From the NCBI GenBank assembly GCA_023231475.1, contig JALJEE010000496.1, forward strand, positions 1 through 25,940: a stretch of DNA of 25,940 nucleotides. The letters are read 5' to 3'. Source of the DNA: Seison nebaliae. Its lineage: Eukaryota; Rotifera; Pararotatoria; Seisonacea; Seisonidae. The notes under the pieces were generated by a model, which searched no databases, was not told the DNA's origin, and saw only the letters and a list, made by a program, of their open reading frames with translations. A program made the position numbers and the translations under genes. This document shows, piece by piece, positions 8,536 to 18,900 of the stretch (the first letter of the stretch is position 1; the number at the start of each line of letters is the position of its first letter).

Positions 8536-9662
8536 ATGATGAAGAGAAGAAAAAAATGCAATATTATTCTTTTGACAACTTTTATCCTATTCATTTTATT
8601 CTGCAAACTTCATCTCCACCAGTATATCATCTGTACATCTTTATCTCATTCCGGTCTCCTCACCAATTTCTATCTTGGTACTCTAAATCATTTGGAAGAT
8701 ACGACAAAAATTACATTCGAATATCTGAACGACCAAAAACTGTTTTCGTCTAGTCGGATGGTTGAGGGAATAGTTAATTCGAATGATTTCACAAAAGTCT
8801 CTTCTACAACCCAACCAATTTTCATTATTTTCATTAAATCGGGAGTTGAACGATTCGATCATCGGAAAAGTATTCGAAATTCATGGCTTTCTAAAAAGTC
8901 CATAAAATTTTTAAAAAAGTTTCAAGTTTTTTAAAAAAAATTCAATTACCTTTTTTCTTTTTTGAATTCAGTTATGAAATTTTCCATCGATTCGTTATTG
9001 GACAGAGTAAGAATCAGACGATAATTAAAAAAGTGTTTGAAGAAAATAAAAATCATTCAGATATCGTCATAGGAGACTTTGAAGATAATTATTATAATAA
9101 TACAGCGAAAGCAACATTAGCCTTTCGATTGTTTTGCGATGTTGTCAAGAGACGTTTTGGCAATTCTCTCATCACCAATCTCATTATCATTGACGATGAT
9201 TATTGGTTGAATTTGAAAAATTTAGAAAGATTTCTAATTGAGAATAAACAGAATTCATTACCACAAAAATTACTTTTATTTTCTGGATATACATTCGACG
9301 ACAGTCTTCCACGACGATCTATTCTTGATAAATGGACAATTGACACATCGAAATATCCATTTTGCTCGTATCCGATTTATGTGTCAGCAGGAATTATGAT
9401 ATTGTCAAGAGATATCGCTCTCCGAATTAATCTCATTGAGAGGTTTGTGACGTTTCGTAAATTTGATGATATATTCTTTGGGATAATTGCATCTCTATTG
9501 AAAATCGACTTAACAACAACGAATAACGAATATTTCATCACTTTCAATTATCGGAGTAGTACAAAATTAACGAGAGATAAAGCAATCTCAATTCACGGGA
9601 TAGAGGAAAAAGCATTAGAAAGAAAATGGAAAAGATATTGTCAATTACATTGTCGTAAATAA
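8536..9662 (+). CDS. beta-1,3-galactosyltransferase-like glycosyltransferase (GT31), type II Golgi membrane protein
   Basis: Two exons, 8536-8918 and 8972-9662, giving 357 residues, with a 53-bp intron (GTTTCA...AATTCAG). A basic start (MMKRRKK) followed by a hydrophobic segment at residues 9-24 (IILLTTFILFILF) is a type II signal anchor. The lumenal part follows GT31 order: RKSIRNSWL, FHRFVIGQS, then IIIDDDYWL with the metal-binding DDD at 202-204, then YPIYVSAGIMILS and FDDIFFGI (Asp293-294), the equivalent of the EDxxxG motif. It ends with Cys residues (YCQLHCRK). Enzymes of this family add galactose or GlcNAc from UDP-sugars in beta-1,3 linkage to glycolipids or glycoproteins; Brainiac/BRE-5-like activity is possible but not provable here. 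An alternative donor at about 8898 (AAAAA|GTCC) keeps the frame and would drop seven residues. AATAAA is near 9759. Confidence 0.82.
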
Positions 9663-10009
9663 CTGACGCATTAACTGTGAATATTTTTTTTTAATTTTAT
9701 ATTACTTATTTTTTATTCTCTTCATAATTTCTTTTCGGAATTCATTCTTTAAATTCTAATAAATTTAAACGGTATATAGAAATTGTCTTCCCTTGAAAAT
9801 GAAACAATTTAATTAATTTTTCTTTTTACTTCATTAACTTTACATTTTCTAAAAATAGGAGATTATATAAAAATAGGTTTAGATTACATGTCCTATTATT
9901 ATATTGTCTTTTTACTATTAAATGACGTAATAGATATCGATTTTATGATAACCGTGGAGAAAGGTAATAAGTTTAATTATTAAATAAAATTAAGAAATTT
10001 TTTCGAACA
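9663..10009. other. intergenic stretch, no gene seen
   Basis: 347 bp of AT-rich sequence between the galactosyltransferase stop and the DUF229 gene start. It has AATAAA near 9759 for the upstream gene and an AAAAAATAG/TATATAAAAATAG stretch at about 9850-9875 that could serve as a TATA element for the next gene. Nothing else is seen. Confidence 0.4.
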
Positions 10010-12551
10010 ATGATGAAAATTGTGAAAAAAAAGTTTTTTCATAAATTTACTGTAATAATTCCTATTATATTCTTGATATTTTATGTTGTTGAATTATTTG
10101 TTTTACGACATTGGACAACGAAATATTATGAAAATGAGACATCAACAAAATTAAAGTTTTATTATAAAGGAGGAAATAAAGATATTTATGAGAATGATAT
10201 CATCGATTTCCTTAATAATACTCTGGAAGATACCTATTTGGTAGAGGAACCAATTCGGTATGTGAGTAATCAATTACATTATGAATCGAATACAATCAAA
10301 AACAATTTACGTTGTATGGGCCAATTGAATGATTCATCGACGAAAATATGGTTCGAATCAGCAGACAAATATTATAAGAATGTTGATCGCGCATGGGATA
10401 TGATAAAAATAGATTGTGATAAATTAAAATTGTTCGAGAATCATGAGAAATTTCTAAAAGCAAATTTTGATTTTACTTCTAAAAAAATCGAATATAATTA
10501 TAATTTCAATTTGAATCGTTTTGAAGAAATTAAAAAAAAAGGATCTGCATTTTCTCTAAAAATAGTTCCGTTTTTTCGAATTCCTGGGACTGATTATCGA
10601 ATTGGGTTTTCTTCTCCTATTTTAAGTTTGAACGAATCATCTTCAAAAATTCCAAATGTTTTACATATAGACCACGAATTCTTCGAAGTGCAAATTGAAT
10701 TAAGGAACAATGAAACATATACGAAAGTTTACAGCGAAGTTTATTATAATTGGCAAACGAGTAAAATGGCTGAATCGATGAAAAAGAAAAGATTTGATAT
10801 TAATAATAACATTAGACATTTACCTTATAATGTTATGATATTGGGCGTTGATTCTTTGGCATCTCAACATATGGAACGTTTGTTACCCAAATCATTCAAA
10901 TATGCGACGAATCAAATGAAGTTCGATTATTTTAGAAATTCACAAGTATCCGGTGGAAATACTTATCCAAATTTAATGGCATTATTAAGTGGTGTTATGG
11001 AATTGAATATTACTACATATACGAATAGAGGAACAATCATAGAAGAACATGATGATCAATATTTAAAAAATCTTAATGGATATTTTGACACATTACCGTT
11101 TACTTGGAAATTATTGCCCGATTATTATACAACTGTCATGATTGAGGATTATTATACAATTGCAATGTTCAACTATTTCAAAAAAGGATTCTCTCTTCCT
11201 CCAACTAATGTTTATATGAGACCGTTTTTTATTCAAACAGAAAGAAATGAATTAAAATTACCTCAAACGAAAGTATGCGATTGGGCTGCATTATTTTATG
11301 AATTAATCGATGATTATCTCGAATATATAGAAAGAGAATTTAAATTAGATCCAAATAATGAAATTTTACTTCCTTTCTACTTTTTATCTTTCCACAAACG
11401 TGCAAGTCATGATAATAATGTAATGGTAACGACTATTGATCAGAAATTGGAGAGAATATTAAAACGTTTAAATCAACCAATTTATCTTAAAAATACTTTA
11501 ATGTTTCTTTATGGAGATCATGGAACACGGTTTTTCATTTCTCTTAATTCTTTATTCATTTTTGTGCAGTTTGGATTATTATGTCTTTTCAGAAGAAGGT
11601 ACAATTGAGAAAGGTAAATCAACAGTTCTATTGAGATTACCTAATGAATTTCTTGAAGATCGTTCAATTTTTCAGAAGAATACTGATAGATTTGTTACTC
11701 CATTTGATCTACATCGAACATTTCTTCATTTATTACGAGCGGAATACAACAAAGAAAATTCAGATTTTTTTTCATTTCATGAAAAATTATATACAGAAAT
11801 GATGCATATCGCTAATCCGCTATGGGTAAATAAAACATTGATTTCCTTTATTTTGGAAAAACGTCTCCGTCCTTTAAGATTACGTGGAATGGATTTGTTT
11901 GTGGAAATAGTACCTTGGAATCGTTCATGTACTGAAGCTACTTCAACAAATTTATATTGTTCTTGTAATTATTTTTCTACTCAGAAAAGAGTTAAGAATC
12001 AAGTTCCGATGGAATTGAAAATAGAAGATAAAAAATTTTTAAATTATATCAAGAAAGATTTTTTTGATTCCATATTTCCATCTTATCAGAAATATAAAGA
12101 TATTTGCAAATATCTTCAAATCACTGAATTCAAAACATTGATGATTAATCGAATCAATAATACGGAAAAGAATATAAAAGAAGAGTTTTATTTGAATCAA
12201 ATGATCGAAATTAGCACCCGAGTAGTAGTCAACAATAATACTGGTCAATTTCAGTTGTCATATGTCGTCGAAGAATGGGCCTACAGGTACAATCATGCCA
12301 TTAACCTGATCTTCAATCAAATATACAATCTTCGACGAGGTCTTATATCATTCTTCCATATCAACAGTTCACAATCAAGTGATTTCGATAAATATTTATA
12401 TTGGAAAGAAGAGCACAAATTATATACATTTCGAAGGTCCACTGAATTCGTTCGCGTAGACAAATACGCTCTTACTAGACATTGCCTTAATAGAACTACA
12501 AAACATTTAGAAAAAAAATGTATATGTCCTTCTAATTTATTATTTGACTGA
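10010..12551 (+). CDS. DUF229 family protein, membrane-anchored, alkaline-phosphatase/sulfatase-like fold
   Basis: Two exons, 10010-11529 and 11570-12551, giving 833 residues, with a 40-bp intron (GTTTTT...GTGCAG) that restores GDHGTR-LDYYVFSEEG. A short basic start and a hydrophobic segment (residues 14-30, FTVIIPIIFLIFYVVEL) give a signal anchor, so the bulk is lumenal or extracellular. The DUF229 core shows NVMILGVDSLASQHMERLLP (Asp281), then VSGGNTYPNLMALLSGV, FHKRASHDNN and FLYGDHGTR (Asp503-His504). These are the metal-ligand positions expected of the alkaline-phosphatase superfamily. Family enzymatic activity is not established, so none is claimed. Many NxS/T sites and paired cysteines (CTEA...YCSCNY; near the end CLNRTT...CICPSN) fit an exported glycoprotein. 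DUF229 genes are expanded in nematodes and also occur in arthropods. The start is the first of two adjacent ATGs after an AT-rich leader. An alternative is retention of the 40-bp intron, which would end the protein at 11608. Confidence 0.85.
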
Positions 12552-13211
12552 TTTCACAATAATTAAATTTGGTTTTTTTTTAAATCACCTCCAATTTAAT
12601 TCTTTGAAATAAGTGATTGTTATATTATATAATATACATCGATACATAGACGGATAGAAATTGAAGTCAAAGCTTAAAGTTTAAACTTTCTTTTGTGGTA
12701 TGCAAACCTTTCGGTTCTAATTTGAAGAAAAGAATTAATAATTTTAGGTGACAAGATCACCGAAATAAAAAAATTGGGGTGACACAATGTCCCTTTTGAA
12801 AGTGACCAACTGTCCATCCTGTTCCCACTTGATGAATAAAACTCTTTGGATTATAATCTGTTAACAATCAAATGTATGCAACTTTGATAATGGTGGACTT
12901 CTTCTTCGGTGAATCTCAGTAAATTTCCTCGCCAAATATATTGGAGGATCATCCTTAGAATCCATTTTGGGTTTTCACTTTTCTAATACTAAATGCTCGT
13001 CCAAAAAGTTACAGCTCAATTATACTTTGATGGAAACCGCCTATTCTAATGTTGTCTTCGAATGTTGCATGCTTAAAAAAATTCTACTTCCTACATTTTC
13101 TTTAACGGGTATAATTATATCAAACAAGAGGGATACAATTATTTTGTAATTTTAATTCAATCTAATTCTCCACCATTCCAATTTCATTTTGCTGGTATTG
13201 CAATTAAAATT

Positions 13212-13234
13212 ATTCCGAATGTTACATTCGGAAT
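13212..13234. repeat. perfect 10-bp inverted repeat with 3-nt loop
   Basis: ATTCCGAATG and its exact reverse complement CATTCGGAAT are separated by TTA. The stem is richer in G/C than its surroundings and is followed by ordinary AT-rich sequence. It lies in the gene-free region. Function is unknown; a hairpin in a non-coding transcript, a binding site or a mobile-element remnant are all possible. Confidence 0.6.
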
Positions 13235-13485
13235 GTATTTCGTAAACGATTTTATTCCATAAATATTCTTCAAAGTTTTTTGGTTCAATATCCTTTTTAA
13301 ATAATTAGAACTGTCAATAAACTTTGAAAAGTTTAAAAACATTTTTTTTACATCACTAGTCTAATTTGTTTATTTACGGTTCATTTACAATTCAATTTAA
13401 ATTCATCAAAAAAACTCACAATAACACATTTGCTGAAGTGAACATTTTTAAGATACTCAATTTTAAATGAGATCATTATTCGTCA

Positions 13486-13553
13486 TAGATCAAATATTTG
13501 ATTGATGGAAATATATATTTCCTTTAATGAAAATTTAAAGGATGATTGATCTA
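13486..13553. repeat. nested inverted-repeat cluster
   Basis: TAGATCAA (13486-13493) and TTGATCTA (13546-13553) form an 8-bp outer stem. Inside lie GGAAATATATATTTCC (13507-13522, palindrome) and CCTTTAA...TTAAAGG (13521-13541). The inner elements overlap by two bases, so they would compete or stack. In AT-rich DNA single palindromes are expected; several within 68 bp is more than usual. Confidence 0.45.
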
Positions 13554-13575
13554 ATGAGATTAGAAAGTTTTATAA

Positions 13576-13809
13576 TTAAAAAAGATTGAACAGCAAACAA
13601 ACTGCGCCGATTGTGTGATGGGAAAAACTAAAGTAAATCAATATCCATTTATTAAAGATATTCGATTCACATAATTGTGACATAATATAAATCGGAGACA
13701 AATACTCTCTCTGACAATTTGCTGTCTCATCATAAAATCTAGGAATCATTTCTCCGTCGTAACGTACTTTTCTATTTCTTTTTCGAATAAATTTAAAATT
13801 GGACAACAT
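13576..13809 (-). CDS. doubtful small open frame
   Basis: This 77-codon minus-strand frame from an ATG reads MLSNFKFIRKRNRKVRYDGE, then IPRFYDETANCQREYLSPIY, and ends in a hydrophobic C-terminus. The first 50 residues have mixed, protein-like composition, better than other open frames in this gene-free region. There is no homology I recognise and no supporting splice context beyond ordinary AT-rich sequence. It may be an exon of an unseen gene or chance. Confidence 0.15.
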   Translation of the reverse strand: MLSNFKFIRKRNRKVRYDGEMIPRFYDETANCQREYLSPIYIMSQLCESNIFNKWILIYFSFSHHTIGAVCLLFNLF

Positions 13810-15590
13810 TTATATGATTTATTCTTCTTCCACAAAAGTCTTTCAGAACACTTTCAGTCCCAGAATTAATAATTGAATAATGGAAGAAATAACCATAAAA
13901 GCATTAAGAGGAGATGATCAAATGGGGATTATGTGACCATGAAGAAGTGGAAATGTCCTTTTAAGAATAATAAAAAAGAATAATTAGCAGGGGAGAGCAT
14001 CGAGCCGACTATTGTTTATTCACACGTACGAAATAAAAAATGGAACTATAAGTATAAGTTTAATATTTGCTCACGGGGATCGATATACAGATTATTTGTT
14101 CTTCAATGATAAAAAGATAAACAGTGATGTAAAAGAGAGAGTATAACAGAGTGGAAATAGACTGTTCAAAAAGGGAGAACTCGAATGCTTACAAAGTTGA
14201 AATCACGACAATTTTCACACAAAACAAATTGGAAACAAATCAAAACTAACGTAAATCTAAAATTAGATAAAGTCAACAATTATTATGGATTTTTAAATTA
14301 TTATAATGTCGGTGATACATAGGTGTTTGAATGTTCTGCCTCTAACAAGAATTTTAAGCATGAAAATTTCACATTATATATGTATATATAATTTTTCGTT
14401 ATTATTGAGTTTCAAATTATATCCGATTTATCTCATTTCCGAATTGTCTTTTTCCAAAATTTTCACTCCTCAAATAGTCAATTTCCAAATTGTCCGTTTT
14501 TCATAAAAAGCTCTTTCGGAGGGAAGTAAACCAGATGAACAAAAGAATATAGTAGAGAGTATTATAGAAAACCGAAAGAAAGAAAGAACAAATATTGGCA
14601 GATAAGTCGGTCGTTTTTTCGATTCATTTAATTAAGTTTCAAAGAATTGTAAATTGTGAAAAAGTATAAAAATTGGTAGAATTCATTAAATTTAATGACT
14701 TTAGTTGCTACTGGTTACGAGACGAGTGGTGGAGAGGAATAATAATTCCAACCCAATAAATAAATAAGTAATTTACAAGAAAACTTTCCAAGACTCCGTT
14801 TTCTATCTTTCATTCTCTTATTTATTTATGGAATTATGTACACATGTAAATACACGGCCACAATGTACGTTCGTCAATGTTTCTCCCCGTATCAATTTCC
14901 GTTGATGATGGAAAGTTGGAAGTACGAAAACTTATTCCAATAGATGGACAACTTTATTCCATATAGTAAAGAAGTTAAATTTGAATTCTTTCTTTCTTTT
15001 TGAGGAATCTATTTGTTCGACATACACATTCGTTTCTCCTTTAACGAATATGGAAGTCATGTGTGTGTCGGTGCATATTTTTTCACTTTGAGAATTAACT
15101 GTTATATATTATCTATATTAGAATCTACCGTTATTATTGCTGGATAATTAATGTTATTAAAATATTTTAAAATGAATTAGATCGATTTAAAGTATGATAG
15201 TGAACAAAGTGATGAATTAAGTTTAAAGTCAATAAACACACGTCGTTTTAATAAAAAAAGATGATTAATAGAATTGGTGGAGAAGCCATATAACACTATT
15301 GTTGTCAATATCATCAGGTAGGTAATGTTATAAGTATTTGGAATGTAGGTAATAACGAATGTAGAATATCATCAAATTTTTTCATAAAAGTGTCTTGTTG
15401 GTTATTAATAATAAATTCTTCTCTTCCTTCAAAGAATCGAATGTAGTTTTTCTTTATTAGATTAATGGTATTACAAACTGGACGAGATTATGTTATAAAG
15501 AAATCATCTCTCTATTCATACATTCATTTATCTCTTCCTCGTTTTTGAATTGTTTACTAAAGAAAATTTAATATTTATTTCTCGTTATTA

Positions 15591-15610
15591 CCACCCTCCA
15601 CCCCACCCAC
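15591..15610 (-). promoter_or_regulatory. C-rich tract, G-quadruplex-prone on the minus strand
   Basis: CCACCCTCCACCCCACCCAC on the plus strand gives five G-runs on the minus strand (GGG, GGGG, GG, GGG, GG), in DNA that is otherwise about 70% A+T. It sits about 370 bp upstream of the AMPK ATG. A two-tier quadruplex or a zinc-finger/KLF-type CACCC site are both possible readings, and neither is shown. Confidence 0.35.
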
Positions 15611-15981
15611 ATATATGTTGTCTTCCGATTCCTCTTCTCATTGTTACATGTATCAATCGGGAATAAATATACAGAACGAAGAAGGAAGGATGTATTAAAA
15701 TTATTAAATAATTATCCTCAACTTTTGCCCATCGGATGGTGATTTTATTATTGAACATTCTTCTCCATTCCTTTGTGATTCTTCACAATATTAATTCATT
15801 GATTGATTGATTAAATTTAATATCATATAAAGTAATTATAAAATAAATGATGGAAATTAATAGATATTGCGAAGGCTGTTTAATAAGAATAAATGGTTCA
15901 TGAAAATTAGAGGGATCAATCAACGACATAACATCAATTGCGTTTATTCAACATTCTGGTATATGCGTTAGAAAAGGAATC

Positions 15982-18900
15982 ATGCATCAACAAACTGGGA
16001 ATGACAATAAGAATAATTTGAAGCATGAGAATAATTCGAATTTAGCTTCCTCCTCAAAACAAAGGATAACGAGTGCTTATCAAAAATTGAATACATTTCC
16101 CGGTCTGCGAAAACTAATTTGTACGAATAAACTCAATGTTTCTTCAACAAAATCGAAGGACAATAAACTAACGAACAAGAAGAAGATGCAAGAAAAGAAT
16201 CTTCATACATTCCAAAAGCAGAAATTGCGCGTAGTCAGATGTCTCACGCAATTGAAAGATATTCGTCAACAAGAAAAGAAGAAAGACAAAAGTTTAATGC
16301 AAAGAATAAGTTTCGTTCGTATTCCATCGACTGAAGAGAATAAGGAGGATGAAGTATTCGCAATTTCCAATGACGTTCCGAGAAATAAAAACGAAAGTAC
16401 CATGAAGAAGAGACAACGACCATCATCCCAACAACAGGTCCGTTCCGTAACATTTCATAATGAAGTCGATGTGGTCCATCATGACGATATCGAGCATTAT
16501 GATTCGAATGATCCGACACAAAATGGCACAGTCAAACTGAAGCGACATTATAGTCACAATGGATGGGAAACGAAACAAAAGAAGTTACCACGTTCTAGAC
16601 GTGGGACATATTCGTATTCGGCCGAACGATTTGCTTCTCCCATGAATTATCGGAAGACTTTAGTTCGAAGAGATTCGGAAATACTTCGACAGATCGATGA
16701 ACATTCCATAGCATATCACTTCGACTATTTCAAACTTTATTTGAATTTTCCCAATCAACCACTCAATCCAACATCAAATGTTGATTTAGCCGACCCGATC
16801 AAATCACTCGATGACAAGGACATCAACAATAACATCCTAACATCAAATAACAAATTTGATTTGGAGATCGATCAATCATCATCATCGATTCACCAAATAT
16901 TTAATGAAGAAAGTTAGTAATCGATATTCTTTACTCTCAATTTCAATTTTCATTAATTTCTCTGTCACTTTTATATCTCGTCAAATTCATCTTTAACTGA
17001 TGTTCATTCGAAGTGGAAATAAGTCAACTCAACTAAAAAAGGATTGTGTTGAATAGAAAAAGTCTGAAGAAGTGTCTGAAGAGAATTGAAATATTAATTT
17101 AAATAATGGATGTAAACTGTCATATCTCATTATTCTTCCATATTTTTTAATTAATTTCCGAGTTACATTTAACTCGGTACACTACTAGTTGATTGTGCAT
17201 TGATTAGATATTTACATAGAGAGTGGAAACAATAGAAAAGTAATTTAGATAATGTATTCCATTGGACATACTTCTTAATTTAGTCCATCTTAATATGTAA
17301 TCGATTTGGAAGAGAAGTTTGACAAATAGAAAAAGAAAGTTCCTATGTTCCTATGTAGGTAATTTGAAGAATATTTTACGAAGGTTGATTGTTATGAAAT
17401 ATCTTTCCGCAGTTAAAGTCATTCTTGGGAATAAGAAGAGAATGATTGATTCTGTTGAATAATATCCTATAAATAGAAGACATCATAGGATTGCCTAATT
17501 TCCTTCCTCAAATTATTTGCCTTATGGAGATTTGCCGTTCTTCAAACGAAAGACATCGAGGCACATAATAAGAAATGAATAGTAGATAATTTATCGAGAA
17601 CTAAACGTAGGCCCACCCAAATTGGGGTGTGGATTATTTCTTTTATTTCTCTTCTGTTACATACACTCCACCACTACGTAAGACCATGAAAAAAAAGTAG
17701 TTGAACAGAACAATTATAAAATGTTTTTTATACTTTCTCCATACCCATCGAAATGAAGTTAAGAAGAACGATTTAAATAAATGTTTATATGAATATTATT
17801 TTCTTTTCATTTCACACTACAAAAGAATGTAAAATAAAAAATTTAACAATTCTTACCTCATACGTTTATATAATTGTTCTTCTTTTTCGGACTGAAAAAA
17901 ATGAAGAAAAATTCCTTTAGGTGATGGGAATTTATTTCTTTTCATTCACACTAGTCCCTCATTAGGAATCTCTATCAATGATAAAATTGAATAAAGAAGA
18001 GAAATGTACAAGTAATAATGAATCTTCTACGGATAAAAAGGGAAGATAATATTCTTTCTGTTCGTATACGGACAATTCTCAATCATTTCACTTCTTATCA
18101 AAAAAAGACAATTATATAATAATTGTTTCGAACTTTCATCCGTTCTTTTACGATAACCCTCAAAACTCTTTCTCTTGAAATAAAGAAGAAAAAAAGGAGA
18201 AATTAAAATTATGTAAAAAATTGTGAAATAATTTTAGAAATTGTTAAATGTTTCCACATACTACTGCAAATAATATGCGACCGTCTGCATTTTTTATCTT
18301 TTATTTTGTCTGACTATTGTCAATTGTCCGTCTATTCCCTTTTATTTTTTATGTGGTACATACAGTGTACATATATTGATTTTTAAGTGATGAATTATTT
18401 CCATTTTATTATTTATTAATTATTTGCTGAAAGGGAAAAATAGTTAAGTTTTCCCTTCACATCTTTTTTTTTGTATTTTATGGTCAGTTTCTTTTACTTA
18501 TTTGTAAATTGAGAAAAGTAAACTTTCCATTTAAATTTTGCTTAACTTGAGTGTTAACATTGAGATTTCCTTCTTATTTTATCTTTACTTAACACACCCT
18601 AAAGGGAGGTAGTTGGTTATGTCAGAACGTTTGACTTTAAAATGTTCTCCAATATTTATTTCCAATGTTTTTCGATATATAAATAATTCATTACCTCAAA
18701 TTTTGGGAGAAACGTTTATTATTCATCTTGGGACGATACTTATTTTACTGATTTTATCTTTCATATTGATGTATTTTATTGATCATCAATCAACATTATT
18801 TTTCTTTATTTCTAATATAAAATTTTTCACTCCAAAATCACCATCCCATTCTCATAAGAGAAAGTGAAAATTTTACTATGAAAACAATTCTTCAATTAAC

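Larger units (their letters stand above)
12552..15981. other. 3.4-kb region without a convincing gene
   Basis: The largest gene-free stretch in the window, between the DUF229 gene and the AMPK gene. The open frames inside are short and compositionally unlike the neighbouring genes. It holds inverted repeats (12675-12690, 13212-13234, 13486-13553), a C-rich tract (15591-15610), a short GAAA run near 14570-14590 and a CATCAG|GTAGGT donor-like site at about 15316. The donor-like site could close a 5' untranslated exon of the AMPK gene. One weak minus-strand candidate is listed separately (13576-13809). Regulatory DNA of the large kinase gene is the most likely content of its right half. Confidence 0.5.

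Noticed and set aside
10350-10359. GGTTCGAATC, identical to a tRNA B box
   Set aside because: It lies inside the DUF229 coding sequence, with no A box or cloverleaf around it.
12967-13149. Short open frame of 60 codons in the gene-free region
   Set aside because: It has no ATG context, domain or splice support, and composition matches the flanking non-coding DNA. The frame at 14306-14506 is rejected for the same reason.
16244-16519. Minus-strand open frame opposite AMPK exon 1
   Set aside because: It is a shadow of codon-biased coding DNA with no protein-like features; the same holds for 20020-20328, 21680-22039 and 22722-22937, where runs such as poly-Tyr are the reverse of AAT repeats.
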